From Rufibacter immobilis (GTDB taxonomy: Bacteria; Bacteroidota; Bacteroidia; Cytophagales; Hymenobacteraceae): a DNA stretch of 64,000 nucleotides. A program made the translations under genes and the position numbers. The notes under the pieces were generated by a model. The model saw only the letters and a list, made by a program, of their open reading frames with translations. It had not been told where the DNA came from and made no database searches. This document shows, in pieces, positions 25,422 through 34,035 of this stretch; within the stretch, counting starts at the first letter, position 1; each line of letters starts with the position of its first letter. The DNA is taken from NCBI RefSeq assembly GCF_003721565.1, contig NZ_RJJE01000017.1, forward strand, positions 1-64,000, in the 5' to 3' direction.

Positions 25422-26237
25422 ATGGAAGCGGAAAAGCAGAACAGGCCCATAGGCGTCTTTGATAGCGGAATTGGCGGTTTAACAGTAGCTAAAGCCATAA
25501 AAGGGCATTTGCCGAAGGAACAGTTGGTGTATTTTGGAGACACCGCCCACCTGCCGTACGGCGATAAATCAACGGCTGCTATCCAAGCCTATTCAGTGAA
25601 AATATGCGATCTGTTAATTAAGCAGAATTGTAAAATAATTTTGATTGCGTGCAATTCCGCTTCGGCGGCGGCCTATGAATTGGTGCGGGAATACGTAGGC
25701 AGCAAGGCGCATGTCCTCAATGTGATTGACCCGGTGGTCAGCTATGTGGCCGAGAAGTTTGCGGGCAAAACCGTGGGGCTCATTGGTACCAAACAGACGG
25801 TGCACTCCAATGTGTACCGCAAGAAGATTGACGCGCTGGGGCAGGGCATTACCCTCAAGTCATTGGCTACGCCGCTGCTGGCCCCCATGATTGAGGAAGG
25901 TTTCTTCAACAACACAATCTCTGAGAGCGTGATTCAGACCTACCTCTCTGACCCGGTGCTGCAAGACATTGAAGCCCTCATCCTGGGCTGCACCCATTAT
26001 CCATTGATCAAAGAGCAGATTCATGCCTTCTACAAAGGGAAGGTGGAAGTGTTGGATGCCTCAGAGCTGGTGGCCCAGCATGTGGGGCAGGTACTGGAGC
26101 AAAAGCAGTTGGGGGCCACCGCCTTGAAAGGCGAGCCGCATTTTTACGTGTCTGATTACACCGTTTCGTTTGAGGCGTCTACCCAGTTGTTCTTCCGGCA
26201 GAAAGTGCATCTGGAGCATTACCCGCTGTGGGAATAG
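25422..26237 (+). CDS. murI: glutamate racemase
   Basis: Cofactor-independent racemase of 271 residues that supplies D-glutamate for peptidoglycan. The family motifs are present: GVFDSGIGGLTV near residue 12, the first catalytic Cys in IACNSASAAAYE near residue 75, and the second in LGCTHYPLI near residue 190. Length is typical. It is divergent from the SPW gene and followed after about 90 bases by the ygiB-like lipoprotein gene, with an asymmetric palindromic element in between. Confidence 0.96.
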   Translation: MEAEKQNRPIGVFDSGIGGLTVAKAIKGHLPKEQLVYFGDTAHLPYGDKSTAAIQAYSVKICDLLIKQNCKIILIACNSASAAAYELVREYVGSKAHVLNVIDPVVSYVAEKFAGKTVGLIGTKQTVHSNVYRKKIDALGQGITLKSLATPLLAPMIEEGFFNNTISESVIQTYLSDPVLQDIEALILGCTHYPLIKEQIHAFYKGKVEVLDASELVAQHVGQVLEQKQLGATALKGEPHFYVSDYTVSFEASTQLFFRQKVHLEHYPLWE

Positions 26238-26268
26238 TGTCTTTGCCGTTCGTCTTTTTGCAGAACCG

Positions 26269-26308
26269 CTGGTTTTCGTCTATTTTTATAAAAACAAGCT
26301 CTAAACGG
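26269..26308 (-). repeat. palindromic element, asymmetric degenerate copy
   Basis: The reverse complement begins ccgtttagagcttgttttta and continues with a decayed arm ending in gaaaaccag. It lies 18 bases ahead of the lipoprotein start codon. Confidence 0.65.
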
Positions 26309-26325
26309 CTTCGTACCCTCTACAT

Positions 26326-26958
26326 ATGAAAAAGCGTTATTTCCTTATTGGTGATTTCTCGCGCAACGTTTTGTTGGTGAGCGCCGCCGCCTGCCTTGGC
26401 CTAACTTCCTGCTCAGATAACCGCTCGGCCCAAAATGAAGCCTCCACCGAGTGGAATGCCGGGGAAAGTGCCCCCCAATACAGCCAGGGCGTGATCACGG
26501 AGATGACCGAGGTAAGCCCCGACAACTGGAAGATCACCGATGAGCGTCCGGCTGGCGCGGGACAGGTCATGGCTATCCTCAAACACAACGACGGCAAGGT
26601 GGACACGCTGCAAGGGCTGGAACTGGAGCGCCGCATGCAGGAGTACACGCAGGCCAATCCGCACAACGGCACCGGGTTCAGCATGATGAACGTGCTCATG
26701 TGGAGCGGCATTGGCTATATGGCCGGGCGCATGCTCTCGCCAAACCCCGCGTACTACGCCAACCCCAATACTATCCAGCGCAACGAAGCCTGGCGGCAGC
26801 AAACCACCGCCGAACGCAGCAGAGGCGCCCAGGCCTTTAGAAACACCACCGGCACGTACAGCCGTCCGGCCACCTCCTCGGGCAACGTCCGTTCCACCCG
26901 CCCCACCAACAGTCGTTCCGGCACCTTCGGGGGCAGATCGGGTGGTTTTGGTGGTTGA
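26326..26958 (+). CDS. YgiB-like lipoprotein
   Basis: Exported lipoprotein of 210 residues with signal and lipobox GLTSC near residue 29. The mature part is polar, contains a short hydrophobic Gly/Met segment MMNVLMWSGIGYMAGRML, and ends in a low-complexity Ser/Arg/Gly tail (GGRSGGFGG). This layout (lipoprotein, Gly/Met hydrophobic patch, Ser/Gly-rich end) resembles E. coli YgiB (DUF1190). The next gene is a YgiC-type ATP-grasp protein, the same pair as ygiB-ygiC in enterobacteria, which supports the call. The assignment rests on layout and context, not on strong sequence identity. Function unknown. Confidence 0.65.
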   Translation: MKKRYFLIGDFSRNVLLVSAAACLGLTSCSDNRSAQNEASTEWNAGESAPQYSQGVITEMTEVSPDNWKITDERPAGAGQVMAILKHNDGKVDTLQGLELERRMQEYTQANPHNGTGFSMMNVLMWSGIGYMAGRMLSPNPAYYANPNTIQRNEAWRQQTTAERSRGAQAFRNTTGTYSRPATSSGNVRSTRPTNSRSGTFGGRSGGFGG

Positions 26959-26979
26959 TCTAACATAAAATTACCTTTG

Positions 26980-27017
26980 CGTTTAGCGGCCGTTTTTCCA
27001 AAAAAGGCCGCTAAACG
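26980..27017. repeat. palindromic element, symmetric copy with compensated change
   Basis: Stem cgtttagcggccgttttt / aaaaaaggccgctaaacg. The G-to-C change in gtttagcggc is matched in gccgctaaac. It lies between the ygiB-like and ygiC-like genes and could attenuate readthrough. Confidence 0.87.
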
Positions 27018-27062
27018 TTTTCCTTTCAATCAAACTCTTTCACTTTCTAACCAATACAACCC

Positions 27063-28244
27063 ATGCCAGAGCAACCATTCCCCATCAACCTCATGCCCCA
27101 CCACGGCAATGTGAACAATATGGTGCGCCAGATGGGCTGGGGATGGGTGGTGGAGGAAGAGTGCCAGACCTACCTTTCCGGCGAGGCCGTGGTGCTGCCC
27201 CAGGCAGAGGCCGATGATCTTCTGGAGGCCGCTTCCTCTCTGTACCAGATGATGGTGGAAGCCGTGCCCGAAGGATTGCCCGATGATTTCCTGCGGAAGC
27301 TGGGCATTCCGGAGCGGCTGTGGCGCGCGGCCCGTCACTCCTGGGAAGACGAGCGTCACTGGCACATTTACGGCCGTTTTGACCTGGCCCAGACCCCGGA
27401 GGGAGTGAAACTGCTGGAGTTCAACGCCGACACCGCCACCTCCATTCCGGAGACGGCCGTAGTGCAATGGGCTAGTCTGGCGGCGGCGGGCAAAAACGAG
27501 AGCCAGCAGGCCAACGGCTTGTATGAGGCGCTGGTGGAGCAGTTCAAAACCTGGCAAGGACTCAACCCTGAGCTGGAACCGGCCCTATTGTTGGTGTACC
27601 TGGGCGGCAGCAAGGAAGATTACACCAACTGCGAAGTACTCGCTGAAGCCGCCCGCGAAGCCGGTTTTGAGACGCACATCAGCCCGGTGGAGGAAATGGA
27701 AGTGTCTACCCTGGGTGCCGAGCGCGGTATCTGGGCGCAGGTGGAGGCCGAGCAGTGGCGGCGCTTCCCGTTCCTGTTCAAACTGGTGCCCTGGGAGCTA
27801 TTCGCCGAGCTGGAGCCGGAACTGTGCACCGATGTGGTGGACCTTCAGTTCAGCCGCAGCGTGATCATTGCCAACCCGGCCTACGCGCTTATTTTCCAGA
27901 GCAAAGGCTTCCTGGCCTGGCTGTGGCAGCAGTTCCCGTACCACCCGCTGCTGCTGCGCACCGAGTTCCAGGCGTTTGAGGGAAAGGCGGTGGAGAAACC
28001 CATCTTCGGCCGCGAAGGCCAGAACATTCAGGTGCGGGAGAACACAGACGTAGCCTCTACCTCCGGCGAATACCAGAACCAACCCCATATATACCAGGCC
28101 TGGGCCGAACTGCCGCAGGATGCGCAGGGCTACCGTTACCAAGCCGGCGTTTTCTGGGCGGGCGAAGGCAGCGCCATCGGGTTCCGGCGCGAGCGGGGCA
28201 TCATCACCAATCTTTCTCAGTTTGTGGCCCACGTGGTGGAGTAG
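27063..28244 (+). CDS. glutathionylspermidine synthase-family ATP-grasp protein (YgiC-like)
   Basis: ATP-grasp ligase-fold protein of 393 residues, similar over its length to the synthetase half of glutathionylspermidine synthase and to E. coli YgiC/YjfC. Visible family features are HWHIYGRFDLAQTPEGVKLL near residue 99, the LLEFNADTATSIPE segment, and PIFGREGQNI near residue 310. It lacks the amidase domain of full Gsp. From the literature on homologues, YgiC-type proteins are not thought to make glutathionylspermidine, so the substrate is unknown. Downstream of the ygiB-like lipoprotein, forming a conserved pair. Confidence 0.87.
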   Translation: MPEQPFPINLMPHHGNVNNMVRQMGWGWVVEEECQTYLSGEAVVLPQAEADDLLEAASSLYQMMVEAVPEGLPDDFLRKLGIPERLWRAARHSWEDERHWHIYGRFDLAQTPEGVKLLEFNADTATSIPETAVVQWASLAAAGKNESQQANGLYEALVEQFKTWQGLNPELEPALLLVYLGGSKEDYTNCEVLAEAAREAGFETHISPVEEMEVSTLGAERGIWAQVEAEQWRRFPFLFKLVPWELFAELEPELCTDVVDLQFSRSVIIANPAYALIFQSKGFLAWLWQQFPYHPLLLRTEFQAFEGKAVEKPIFGREGQNIQVRENTDVASTSGEYQNQPHIYQAWAELPQDAQGYRYQAGVFWAGEGSAIGFRRERGIITNLSQFVAHVVE

Positions 28245-28280
28245 GAGCATTCCTCCTTGCCGCTGCTGAAGGAGGGGTTT

Positions 28281-28320
28281 GCGTTTAGCGGCTCTTTTTT
28301 CAGAATTTGGCCCAAACTGG
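28281..28320 (+). repeat. palindromic element, asymmetric copy
   Basis: Reads gcgtttagcggctctttttt then cagaatttggcccaaactgg, a clear example of the asymmetric form. It lies between the ygiC-like and flavin reductase genes. Confidence 0.78.
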
Positions 28321-28407
28321 ATTTCAGGCGTTTGATTCAATCCTGCCTGCAAGGCAGCAGGTGCCGATCATGATCACGTTGCACCTGTCCTTCCAACAAG
28401 AAACGTA

Positions 28408-28938
28408 ATGGCTGCGCAACCGCTCATCCTTCTGGCCAGTGCCCGCCAAGACAGCGACACCCGGCGCTTCGTGCAGGAAGTGTTCAAAGACACGTCCCAT
28501 CATCTGCTGGACCTGCTGGACTACCACGTAGCGCCCTATCGCTATGAGAACGACTACCCGAGCGGGGACGAGTTCCGGAAGGTAGTAGACCAAATGCGGC
28601 AACACCAGGTGATCGTGCTGGCCACGCCGGTCTATTGGTATGCCATGAGCGGGCTCCTGAAAAACCTCTTCGACCGATTCACAGACTTGGTGACGGTGCA
28701 AAAGTCAGAGGGACGGAAATTACAGGGAAAAACCATTTTCCTGCTGGCGGTAGGCGCCGATGCAGAATTACCCGACGGCTTTGAAGTGCCCTTCAAACTA
28801 ACCGCCAAATACCTGAACATGCGCTACGGCAGCAGCCTCTACAGCTCCACTGAAGAAGTGGAAACTAGCCTTTACCACCCGGGCAACCACCGGGAATTCC
28901 TGCGTGAGATAGAAGACGCGTTAAAGGAGGTTAACTGA
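28408..28938 (+). CDS. NAD(P)H-dependent FMN reductase-like flavoprotein
   Basis: Soluble flavodoxin-fold oxidoreductase of 176 residues. The N-terminal LILLASARQDSDTRRF is a phosphate-binding loop region for FMN. The block VIVLATPVYWYAMSGLLKNL, with FDRFTDL following near residue 90, is characteristic of NADPH-dependent FMN reductases and related quinone reductases. The electron acceptor is unknown. The last 8 bases overlap the 3' end of the convergent YdeI-family gene, so there is no room for a terminator between them. Confidence 0.85.
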   Translation: MAAQPLILLASARQDSDTRRFVQEVFKDTSHHLLDLLDYHVAPYRYENDYPSGDEFRKVVDQMRQHQVIVLATPVYWYAMSGLLKNLFDRFTDLVTVQKSEGRKLQGKTIFLLAVGADAELPDGFEVPFKLTAKYLNMRYGSSLYSSTEEVETSLYHPGNHREFLREIEDALKEVN

Positions 28939-29527
28939 ATTTCTTTCCTTCAGAAATGCGCTCCACAGTTTTCTGGAGACGGCTGGTGCGGGTTTCTGCG
29001 CGTTTGGCCTCGGTCACCCAGCGCACGTATTCTTTGCGGTGCGTGTAAGCCATCTTCTCAAAGTTCTCCAATTGCCCGGCCTGGGTTAAGGCTTGCTTCA
29101 GATCATCGGGAAGGTCAATGGTGTTGCGTTCCGCAGATTTGGCGGCCGTGCCGGGTTTTAGTTGGGTGGCCGCTTTGAGGTATTCTACAAGCAGCGGTTC
29201 CTGCACCTGTGAGGCCTCCGTGAACTTGACGCTGCGCATGGCCTTGGCGTCTTGGCTGCTGGTAAACAGTTGGTGCGGGTCTGGGAGCAAGGCGCCCTGC
29301 ATGAAAGACAGGTTCACGTGCTGCTTAAACACCCCAATGGCGCAGACCATACCAGCGCCCGGCTTCTCATACACGGGCGCGTTCCATTTCCAGCTGGGCT
29401 TCAGTTCTGGGTCGGCGGTGGCGATGGCCTGGCGTATCTTGGCGCAGATGGGCTGGGCAAAGGCCGGGGCATTGGCGAAAAATGCTTCTATCTTCTCTTC
29501 AGATTGGGCTGGGGTAAGGGTGGCCAT
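28931..29527 (-). CDS. DUF1801/YdeI-family protein
   Basis: Soluble 198-residue protein. The N-terminal half matches the DUF1801 fold (IEAFFANAPAFAQPICAKIR, WKWNAPVYEKPGAGM). The C-terminal third is a YdeI-type bacteriocin-resistance/OmpD-associated helical segment (LKQALTQAGQLENFEKM, then YTHRKEYVRWVTEAKR, then TRTSRLQKTVERI). The molecular role is not established. I chose ATG 29527: the 34-residue upstream extension is encoded partly by a palindromic element. It overlaps the convergent flavoprotein gene by 8 bases. Confidence 0.85.
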   Translation of the reverse strand: MATLTPAQSEEKIEAFFANAPAFAQPICAKIRQAIATADPELKPSWKWNAPVYEKPGAGMVCAIGVFKQHVNLSFMQGALLPDPHQLFTSSQDAKAMRSVKFTEASQVQEPLLVEYLKAATQLKPGTAAKSAERNTIDLPDDLKQALTQAGQLENFEKMAYTHRKEYVRWVTEAKRAETRTSRLQKTVERISEGKKFS

Positions 29528-29550
29528 GGTGTTGCGCGGGTCTGTTGGTT

Positions 29551-29591
29551 TCCGTTTTGGCCTTAATTTAAGAAAAAGAGCCGCTAAACCG
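29551..29591 (-). repeat. palindromic element, asymmetric copy
   Basis: The reverse complement reads cggtttagcggctctttttc followed by ttaaattaaggccaaaacgga. It lies 24 bases ahead of the YdeI-family start and in its sense direction. Confidence 0.72.
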
Positions 29592-29662
29592 AAAAACCGG
29601 TCACTTCTGCTCTTTTCTCCGCGCGTCACAGATAAACAACTTCATTTCATCACGATACCCGT

Positions 29663-29703
29663 CCTGTTTTGGGTCAGATTCCGGAAAAACGGCCGCTAAA
29701 CGC
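29663..29703 (-). repeat. palindromic element, asymmetric copy
   Basis: The reverse complement reads gcgtttagcggccgtttttc, then a degenerate arm ggaatctgacccaaaacagg. It is in the tauE promoter region, and only 72 bases from the previous copy. Confidence 0.72.
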
Positions 29704-29743
29704 AAGTGTGACTTTTATCACTGTGTAGGCTTGGGTAAAGTTC

Positions 29744-29751
29744 TACCTTTG
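29744..29751 (+). promoter_or_regulatory. Bacteroidota -7 box upstream of TauE/SafE gene
   Basis: TACCTTTG, an exact match to TAnnTTTG, 18 bases ahead of the chosen ATG (29770). A proper TTG -33 element is not obvious. It supports the ATG at 29770 over the upstream frame start at 29731. Confidence 0.5.
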
Positions 29752-29769
29752 TCTTCACAAAGCGAGAAA

Positions 29770-30573
29770 ATGGAAATACTGGGCTACATGATGGCATTGC
29801 TGATAGGGCTCTCCCTGGGGCTCACCGGCAGCGGAGGGTCTATTCTCACAGTGCCCATTCTGGTATACCTCATGGGGCTTAACCCGGTACTGGCCACTTC
29901 CTATTCGCTGTTTGTGGTGGGCGCCACCAGCACGGTGGGCGGGGTACGATTTTTCCGGCGAGGGTTGGTGCACGTGAAAGCGCTGCTGCTGTTCGGGTTG
30001 CCATCGCTGCTCACCATTTACGTGACCCGGGTGTTCCTGCTTCCGGCTTTGCCGGAGGTGCTGCTGCGGGCGGGACGGGTGATCATCACCAAAGAGATGT
30101 TTGTGATGGTGCTCTTCTCGCTGCTCATGGTGGCGGCGGCCTACAGCATGGTACGGAGCGGCTCCCCAAAGGCGAAAACGGCAGAGAGAATGGGCGAGGC
30201 CCGAAGCGTGCGCTACGGCTGGGTTTTGGCGCAGGCGCTGCTGGTGGGGCTCATCTCGGGGCTGGTGGGGGCCGGCGGCGGTTTCCTCATCATTCCGGCG
30301 CTGGTGCTCTTCCTGCGCCTGGACATGAAAATGGCCGTGGGTACCTCATTGGTCTTGATTGCGGGCAACTCCCTGGTGGGTTTCCTGGGCGATATGCTTC
30401 ACTACACCATCAACTGGACGTTCCTGCTCACGTTCTCGGCCTTGTCGGTGTCGGGGATTTACCTGGGCTCGGCCTTCGCCCATAAAATTGACAGTCAGGC
30501 CCTCAAGCGGGGCTTCGGCTGGTTTATCTTGGTCATGGGAGTGTTCATTCTGTTCAAGGAGATTTTCCTGTAG
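29770..30573 (+). CDS. TauE/SafE-family sulfur-compound exporter
   Basis: Inner-membrane protein of 267 residues with about eight hydrophobic segments in two similar halves, each starting with a Gly-rich motif: LSLGLTGSGGSILTVPILVY and ISGLVGAGGGFLIIPALVLF. This is the TauE/SafE (sulfite/organosulfonate exporter) pattern. Immediately downstream (59 bases) lies a CstB-like persulfide enzyme, so export of sulfite or thiosulfate from sulfide detoxification is a reasonable inference. Start chosen at ATG 29770, just after the -7 box. Confidence 0.88.
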   Translation: MEILGYMMALLIGLSLGLTGSGGSILTVPILVYLMGLNPVLATSYSLFVVGATSTVGGVRFFRRGLVHVKALLLFGLPSLLTIYVTRVFLLPALPEVLLRAGRVIITKEMFVMVLFSLLMVAAAYSMVRSGSPKAKTAERMGEARSVRYGWVLAQALLVGLISGLVGAGGGFLIIPALVLFLRLDMKMAVGTSLVLIAGNSLVGFLGDMLHYTINWTFLLTFSALSVSGIYLGSAFAHKIDSQALKRGFGWFILVMGVFILFKEIFL

Positions 30574-30632
30574 GCAGAAGTGCATCCACAGCCAATTGTA
30601 AGGAATAAACAAAAACACGTAAGTTTAAGGAT

Positions 30633-32045
30633 ATGAAAGTAGAACAGATTTATACCGGTTGCCTGGCGCAGGGCGCTTACTATATTGAAAGCGACGGCGA
30701 GGCGGCCATCATAGACCCTTTGCGGGAAATAAAGCCGTATCTGGAGAAAGCCCAGCAAGATGGGGCGCAAATCAAATATGTGCTGGAAACCCACTTTCAC
30801 GCCGATTTCGTGAGTGGGCACGTAGATCTGGCCAAGGCCTCCGGTGCTAAAATAGTCTTCGGGGCGGCAGCCCAGCCTACCTTTGAGGCATATCTGGCCC
30901 AGGACGGCGAGGAACTGCACGTGGGGAAGGTCACCATCAAGGTGCTGCACACGCCGGGCCACACCATGGAGTCAGTGACGTATCTCTTGAAGGATGAGCA
31001 GGGCCAGGACTACGCGCTGTTCACCGGCGACACCCTCTTCATTGGCGATGTGGGCCGCCCAGACCTGGCCGCCAAATCTGACCTCACGCAGGAGCAACTG
31101 GCGGGTTACCTCTTTGACTCGCTCCGCACCAAGATTATGCCGCTGGCCGATGACGTGCTGGTGTACCCCGCCCATGGGGCCGGATCTGCCTGTGGCAAGA
31201 ACATGAGCAAGGAGACGTATGACACGCTGGGCCACCAGAAGCAAACGAACTACGCCCTCCGCGCCAACATGACCAAAGAGGAATTCATTAAGGAAGTAAC
31301 CGATGGCCTGTTGCCGCCTCCCGGCTATTTCCCGCTCAACGTGCAACTGAACAAGCAAGGCTACTCCAGCATTGACCAGGTCCTGAACCAGGGCCTCCGC
31401 GCGCTGTCGCCCAACGCTTTTGAAACTCTGGTGAACGAGACCGGTGCCCTGGTGCTGGACACGCGCAAAGCGGCAGATTTCTCCAAAGGGCATGTTCCCA
31501 ACGCCATCAACATTGGCATAGACGGGAGCTTCGCGCCGTGGGTGGGCGAGTTGATCCCAGACATTCAGCAGCCCATTGTGTTCATTTCTGACGCGGGGCG
31601 TGAGGAAGAGGTAGTGACGCGCCTGGCGCGGGTGGGCTATGACAATACCTTAGGGTATCTGGAAGGCGGATTGGCGGCGTGGCAGCAGGCCGGTAAAGAA
31701 ACAGAGACCTTACCTTCCATCTCGGCGCATGAGTTTGCCCAGCGTCTCAAAGAAGAACCGCAGCCCGTGGTGGTAGACGTCAGGAAACCGAGTGAATTCA
31801 CCGCCGAGCACGTGGAGGGAGCCCTCAATTTCCCGCTCAGTTCCCTGAACCAGCACCTGGCCCAAATCCCGAAGGAGCAGCCCGTGTACGTGCATTGCGC
31901 CGGAGGGTACCGCTCCATGGTAGCCGCGTCCATCCTCAAGGCCAGAGGCTTTGACAATCTCATTGACGTGGCAGGCGGGTTCAAAGCCATCTCTGAGACT
32001 GATACGCCCCGCACCGCTTTCGTTTGCCCGTCTACGCTGAAATAA
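30633..32045 (+). CDS. CstB-like persulfide dioxygenase-rhodanese fusion
   Basis: Cytoplasmic 470-residue multidomain protein for persulfide/sulfide detoxification. The N-terminal metallo-beta-lactamase domain has THFHADFVSGH near residue 53, GHTMESV near residue 110, FTGDTLFIGDVGRPDL near residue 130 and YPAHGAGSACG. Two rhodanese domains follow. The first (about residues 260-350) has lost the active-site Cys (FISDAGREEEV), while the second (about 365-460) keeps it in VHCAGGYRSM. This MBL, inactive rhodanese, active rhodanese order is that of Staphylococcus CstB, which turns persulfides into thiosulfate. Pairs with the TauE/SafE gene upstream. Confidence 0.9.
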   Translation: MKVEQIYTGCLAQGAYYIESDGEAAIIDPLREIKPYLEKAQQDGAQIKYVLETHFHADFVSGHVDLAKASGAKIVFGAAAQPTFEAYLAQDGEELHVGKVTIKVLHTPGHTMESVTYLLKDEQGQDYALFTGDTLFIGDVGRPDLAAKSDLTQEQLAGYLFDSLRTKIMPLADDVLVYPAHGAGSACGKNMSKETYDTLGHQKQTNYALRANMTKEEFIKEVTDGLLPPPGYFPLNVQLNKQGYSSIDQVLNQGLRALSPNAFETLVNETGALVLDTRKAADFSKGHVPNAINIGIDGSFAPWVGELIPDIQQPIVFISDAGREEEVVTRLARVGYDNTLGYLEGGLAAWQQAGKETETLPSISAHEFAQRLKEEPQPVVVDVRKPSEFTAEHVEGALNFPLSSLNQHLAQIPKEQPVYVHCAGGYRSMVAASILKARGFDNLIDVAGGFKAISETDTPRTAFVCPSTLK

Positions 32046-32061
32046 GTCTTGATTTCCTGTT

Positions 32062-32109
32062 ATTCCCGTTTAGGGGCTGTTTTTCCAAAATCGGCCCCTA
32101 AACGGGAAT
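32062..32109. repeat. palindromic element, symmetric copy
   Basis: Stem attcccgtttaggggc / gcccctaaacgggaat, between the convergent CstB-like and membrane-protein genes, 16 bases past the first stop. Terminator-like. Confidence 0.88.
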
Positions 32110-32116
32110 TTTGTTT

Positions 32117-32551
32117 TCAGGCCTTCGGGGTGTCTTCCTTCTGGGCCAGCCAGTAGCCTAGTCCGGCGGTGGCCAGCATGAGGAGGGAGAAAGGGCCTTC
32201 GTTCAGCTTGAGTTTGCCCACCGTGGGGATTTTCTCCGGGAACTCCGCGTCCATTCCCTTGGCCCCTGGAAACGCGAAACTGCCGGCCTGGGCAAGAAAG
32301 AACGAGGCGGGTAACAAGGCGCCCATTTTCAGGTGCAGCGCCCGGTCACCGTCTTTTTTCTGGAGCAGGTACAGGCTGCCAGCGCCTAGCATTGAACCCA
32401 GCAGAATGGTCATGGCATCATGGAATTTGGCGTGGGGAGTCCAGCGGGGGTTGAACAGGTGAGTTTTGTTCCAGTCCATCAAGAAGCCACCCACGGTGGT
32501 GAAAGCGGCTACTCCGGTAAGGAGCCAGCGGCCGGTTGCTGCGTTTTTCAT
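32117..32551 (-). CDS. four-helix membrane protein of unknown function
   Basis: A 144-residue inner-membrane protein with about four hydrophobic segments. The first is followed by the polar motif DWNKTHLFNPRWTPHAKFHD near residue 26, which looks conserved and could hold an active or metal site (two His, two Asp). I do not recognise a named function; the motif recalls a small family of uncharacterised membrane proteins in diverse bacteria. Monocistronic, ending at the symmetric palindromic element. Confidence 0.75.
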   Translation of the reverse strand: MKNAATGRWLLTGVAAFTTVGGFLMDWNKTHLFNPRWTPHAKFHDAMTILLGSMLGAGSLYLLQKKDGDRALHLKMGALLPASFFLAQAGSFAFPGAKGMDAEFPEKIPTVGKLKLNEGPFSLLMLATAGLGYWLAQKEDTPKA

Positions 32552-32642
32552 CTTTTCTGGGGTTAGTACGGGTACTGCCTTAGAAACTACGGGAGCGCAG
32601 GCAAGCGGTTGGGCGGGCTATCCTGTAGGGTACTTTGGTTAG

Positions 32643-32680
32643 AGCGATTAGGGGCCCTTTTCTCAAATCAGGTGAAAAAC
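32643..32680 (+). repeat. possible decayed palindromic element
   Basis: gcgattaggggcccttttct resembles the left arm of the element; the right side has diverged. It lies in the rarA upstream region. Confidence 0.4.
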
Positions 32681-32757
32681 AGTCAGGGAAAGAGAGTAAA
32701 TTAGCCTTTTGTTTGGGCCTCTCGCGCAGAGGTCCTCGTCCTTTACCCTTGAATGCC

Positions 32758-34035
32758 ATGTTTCAGTCTACCAAAGCGCCTTTGCCCGAGCGCATGCGCC
32801 CGCACAACCTGGATCAATACGCCGGCCAGAAGCATCTGGTAGGGCCAAAGGGGGTGCTGCGCCGCTACATTGAAGCCGGTATGGTGCCCTCCATGATCTT
32901 CTGGGGGCCGCCCGGCGTAGGCAAAACCACCCTGGCTAACATTATTGCCGGTCACCTCAAAGTACCGTTCGTGGCCATGAGCGCCATCAATGCCGGGGTG
33001 AAGGATGTGCGCGAGGTCATTGACCAGGCCCGCAAACGCCAGGGCACGGTGCTGTTCATAGATGAGATCCATCGGTTCAACAAATCTCAGCAAGATGCGC
33101 TGCTGGGCGCGGTAGAGAAAGGTACGGTGACTTTGATTGGCGCTACCACTGAGAACCCTTCTTTTGAGGTAATTCCGGCCTTGCTCTCGCGCTGCCAGGT
33201 GTACGTGCTCAAGTCCTTGGAGAAAGCCGAGCTGATAGAGCTCGTGCAGAAGGCCTTAACTGAAGACGAGGTGCTGAAGAAGCGCGACATAGAGGTGCAG
33301 GAATACGAGGCGCTGCTCACCATCTCGGGCGGCGATGCCCGCAAGCTGCTCAACCTGCTGGAGATCGTGATTGACGGCAGCGGCAACCCAGGAAGCAAAT
33401 TGATCATCACCAATGACGCGGTAAAGCAGATTGCCCAGCAGAACCTGGCCCTCTATGACAAAGGCGGCGAGGCGCACTATGACATCATCTCGGCGTTTAT
33501 CAAGTCCATGCGCGGCTCAGATCCCAACGCCACCGTGTACTGGCTGGCCCGCATGATTGAAGGCGGCGAAGACCCCAAATTCATTGCCCGGCGCATGCTC
33601 ATCATGGCCAGTGAAGACATAGGCAACGCCAACCCCACGGCTATGATCATGGCCAGCGAGTGTTTCCAGGCGGTGACGGTGATTGGCTACCCTGAGTGTG
33701 ACATCATCCTGTCGCAGACGGCTATTTATCTGGCTACTTCGCCCAAGAGCAACGCGGCCTACAAAGCCATTCGGGCGGCCCGCGCCTACGTGCGGGAGCA
33801 GGGCAGTCCGCCGGTGCCGCTGCATCTGCGCAATGCGCCCACCAAACTCATGAAAGAGATAGGCTACGGCCAGGAATACAAATACGCCCATGACTACGAA
33901 GGCAACTTTGCAGCCCAGAACTTCCTGCCCGATGAATTGAAAGGCACCGTCTTCTTCAACCCCGGCAACAACGCCCGCGAAAACGAGATGCGCAAAAACC
34001 TCCGCAACCAGTGGGAGGGGTGGTACCGATATTAA
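32758..34035 (+). CDS. rarA: replication-associated recombination protein A
   Basis: AAA+ ATPase of 425 residues (MgsA/WRNIP1 family) that works at stalled replication forks together with SSB. It starts with PLPERMRPHNLDQYAGQKHL. Walker A is FWGPPGVGKTTLANI near residue 50, Walker B LFIDEIHRFNKSQQDALL near residue 100, and sensor 1 IGATTENPSFEV. The C-terminal half, with GSDPNATVYWLARMIEGGED and RRMLIMASEDIGNANP, is the tetramerisation region specific to RarA. An upstream in-frame start at 32635 gives a 41-residue extension without family likeness, so ATG 32758 is preferred. Confidence 0.95.
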   Translation: MFQSTKAPLPERMRPHNLDQYAGQKHLVGPKGVLRRYIEAGMVPSMIFWGPPGVGKTTLANIIAGHLKVPFVAMSAINAGVKDVREVIDQARKRQGTVLFIDEIHRFNKSQQDALLGAVEKGTVTLIGATTENPSFEVIPALLSRCQVYVLKSLEKAELIELVQKALTEDEVLKKRDIEVQEYEALLTISGGDARKLLNLLEIVIDGSGNPGSKLIITNDAVKQIAQQNLALYDKGGEAHYDIISAFIKSMRGSDPNATVYWLARMIEGGEDPKFIARRMLIMASEDIGNANPTAMIMASECFQAVTVIGYPECDIILSQTAIYLATSPKSNAAYKAIRAARAYVREQGSPPVPLHLRNAPTKLMKEIGYGQEYKYAHDYEGNFAAQNFLPDELKGTVFFNPGNNARENEMRKNLRNQWEGWYRY

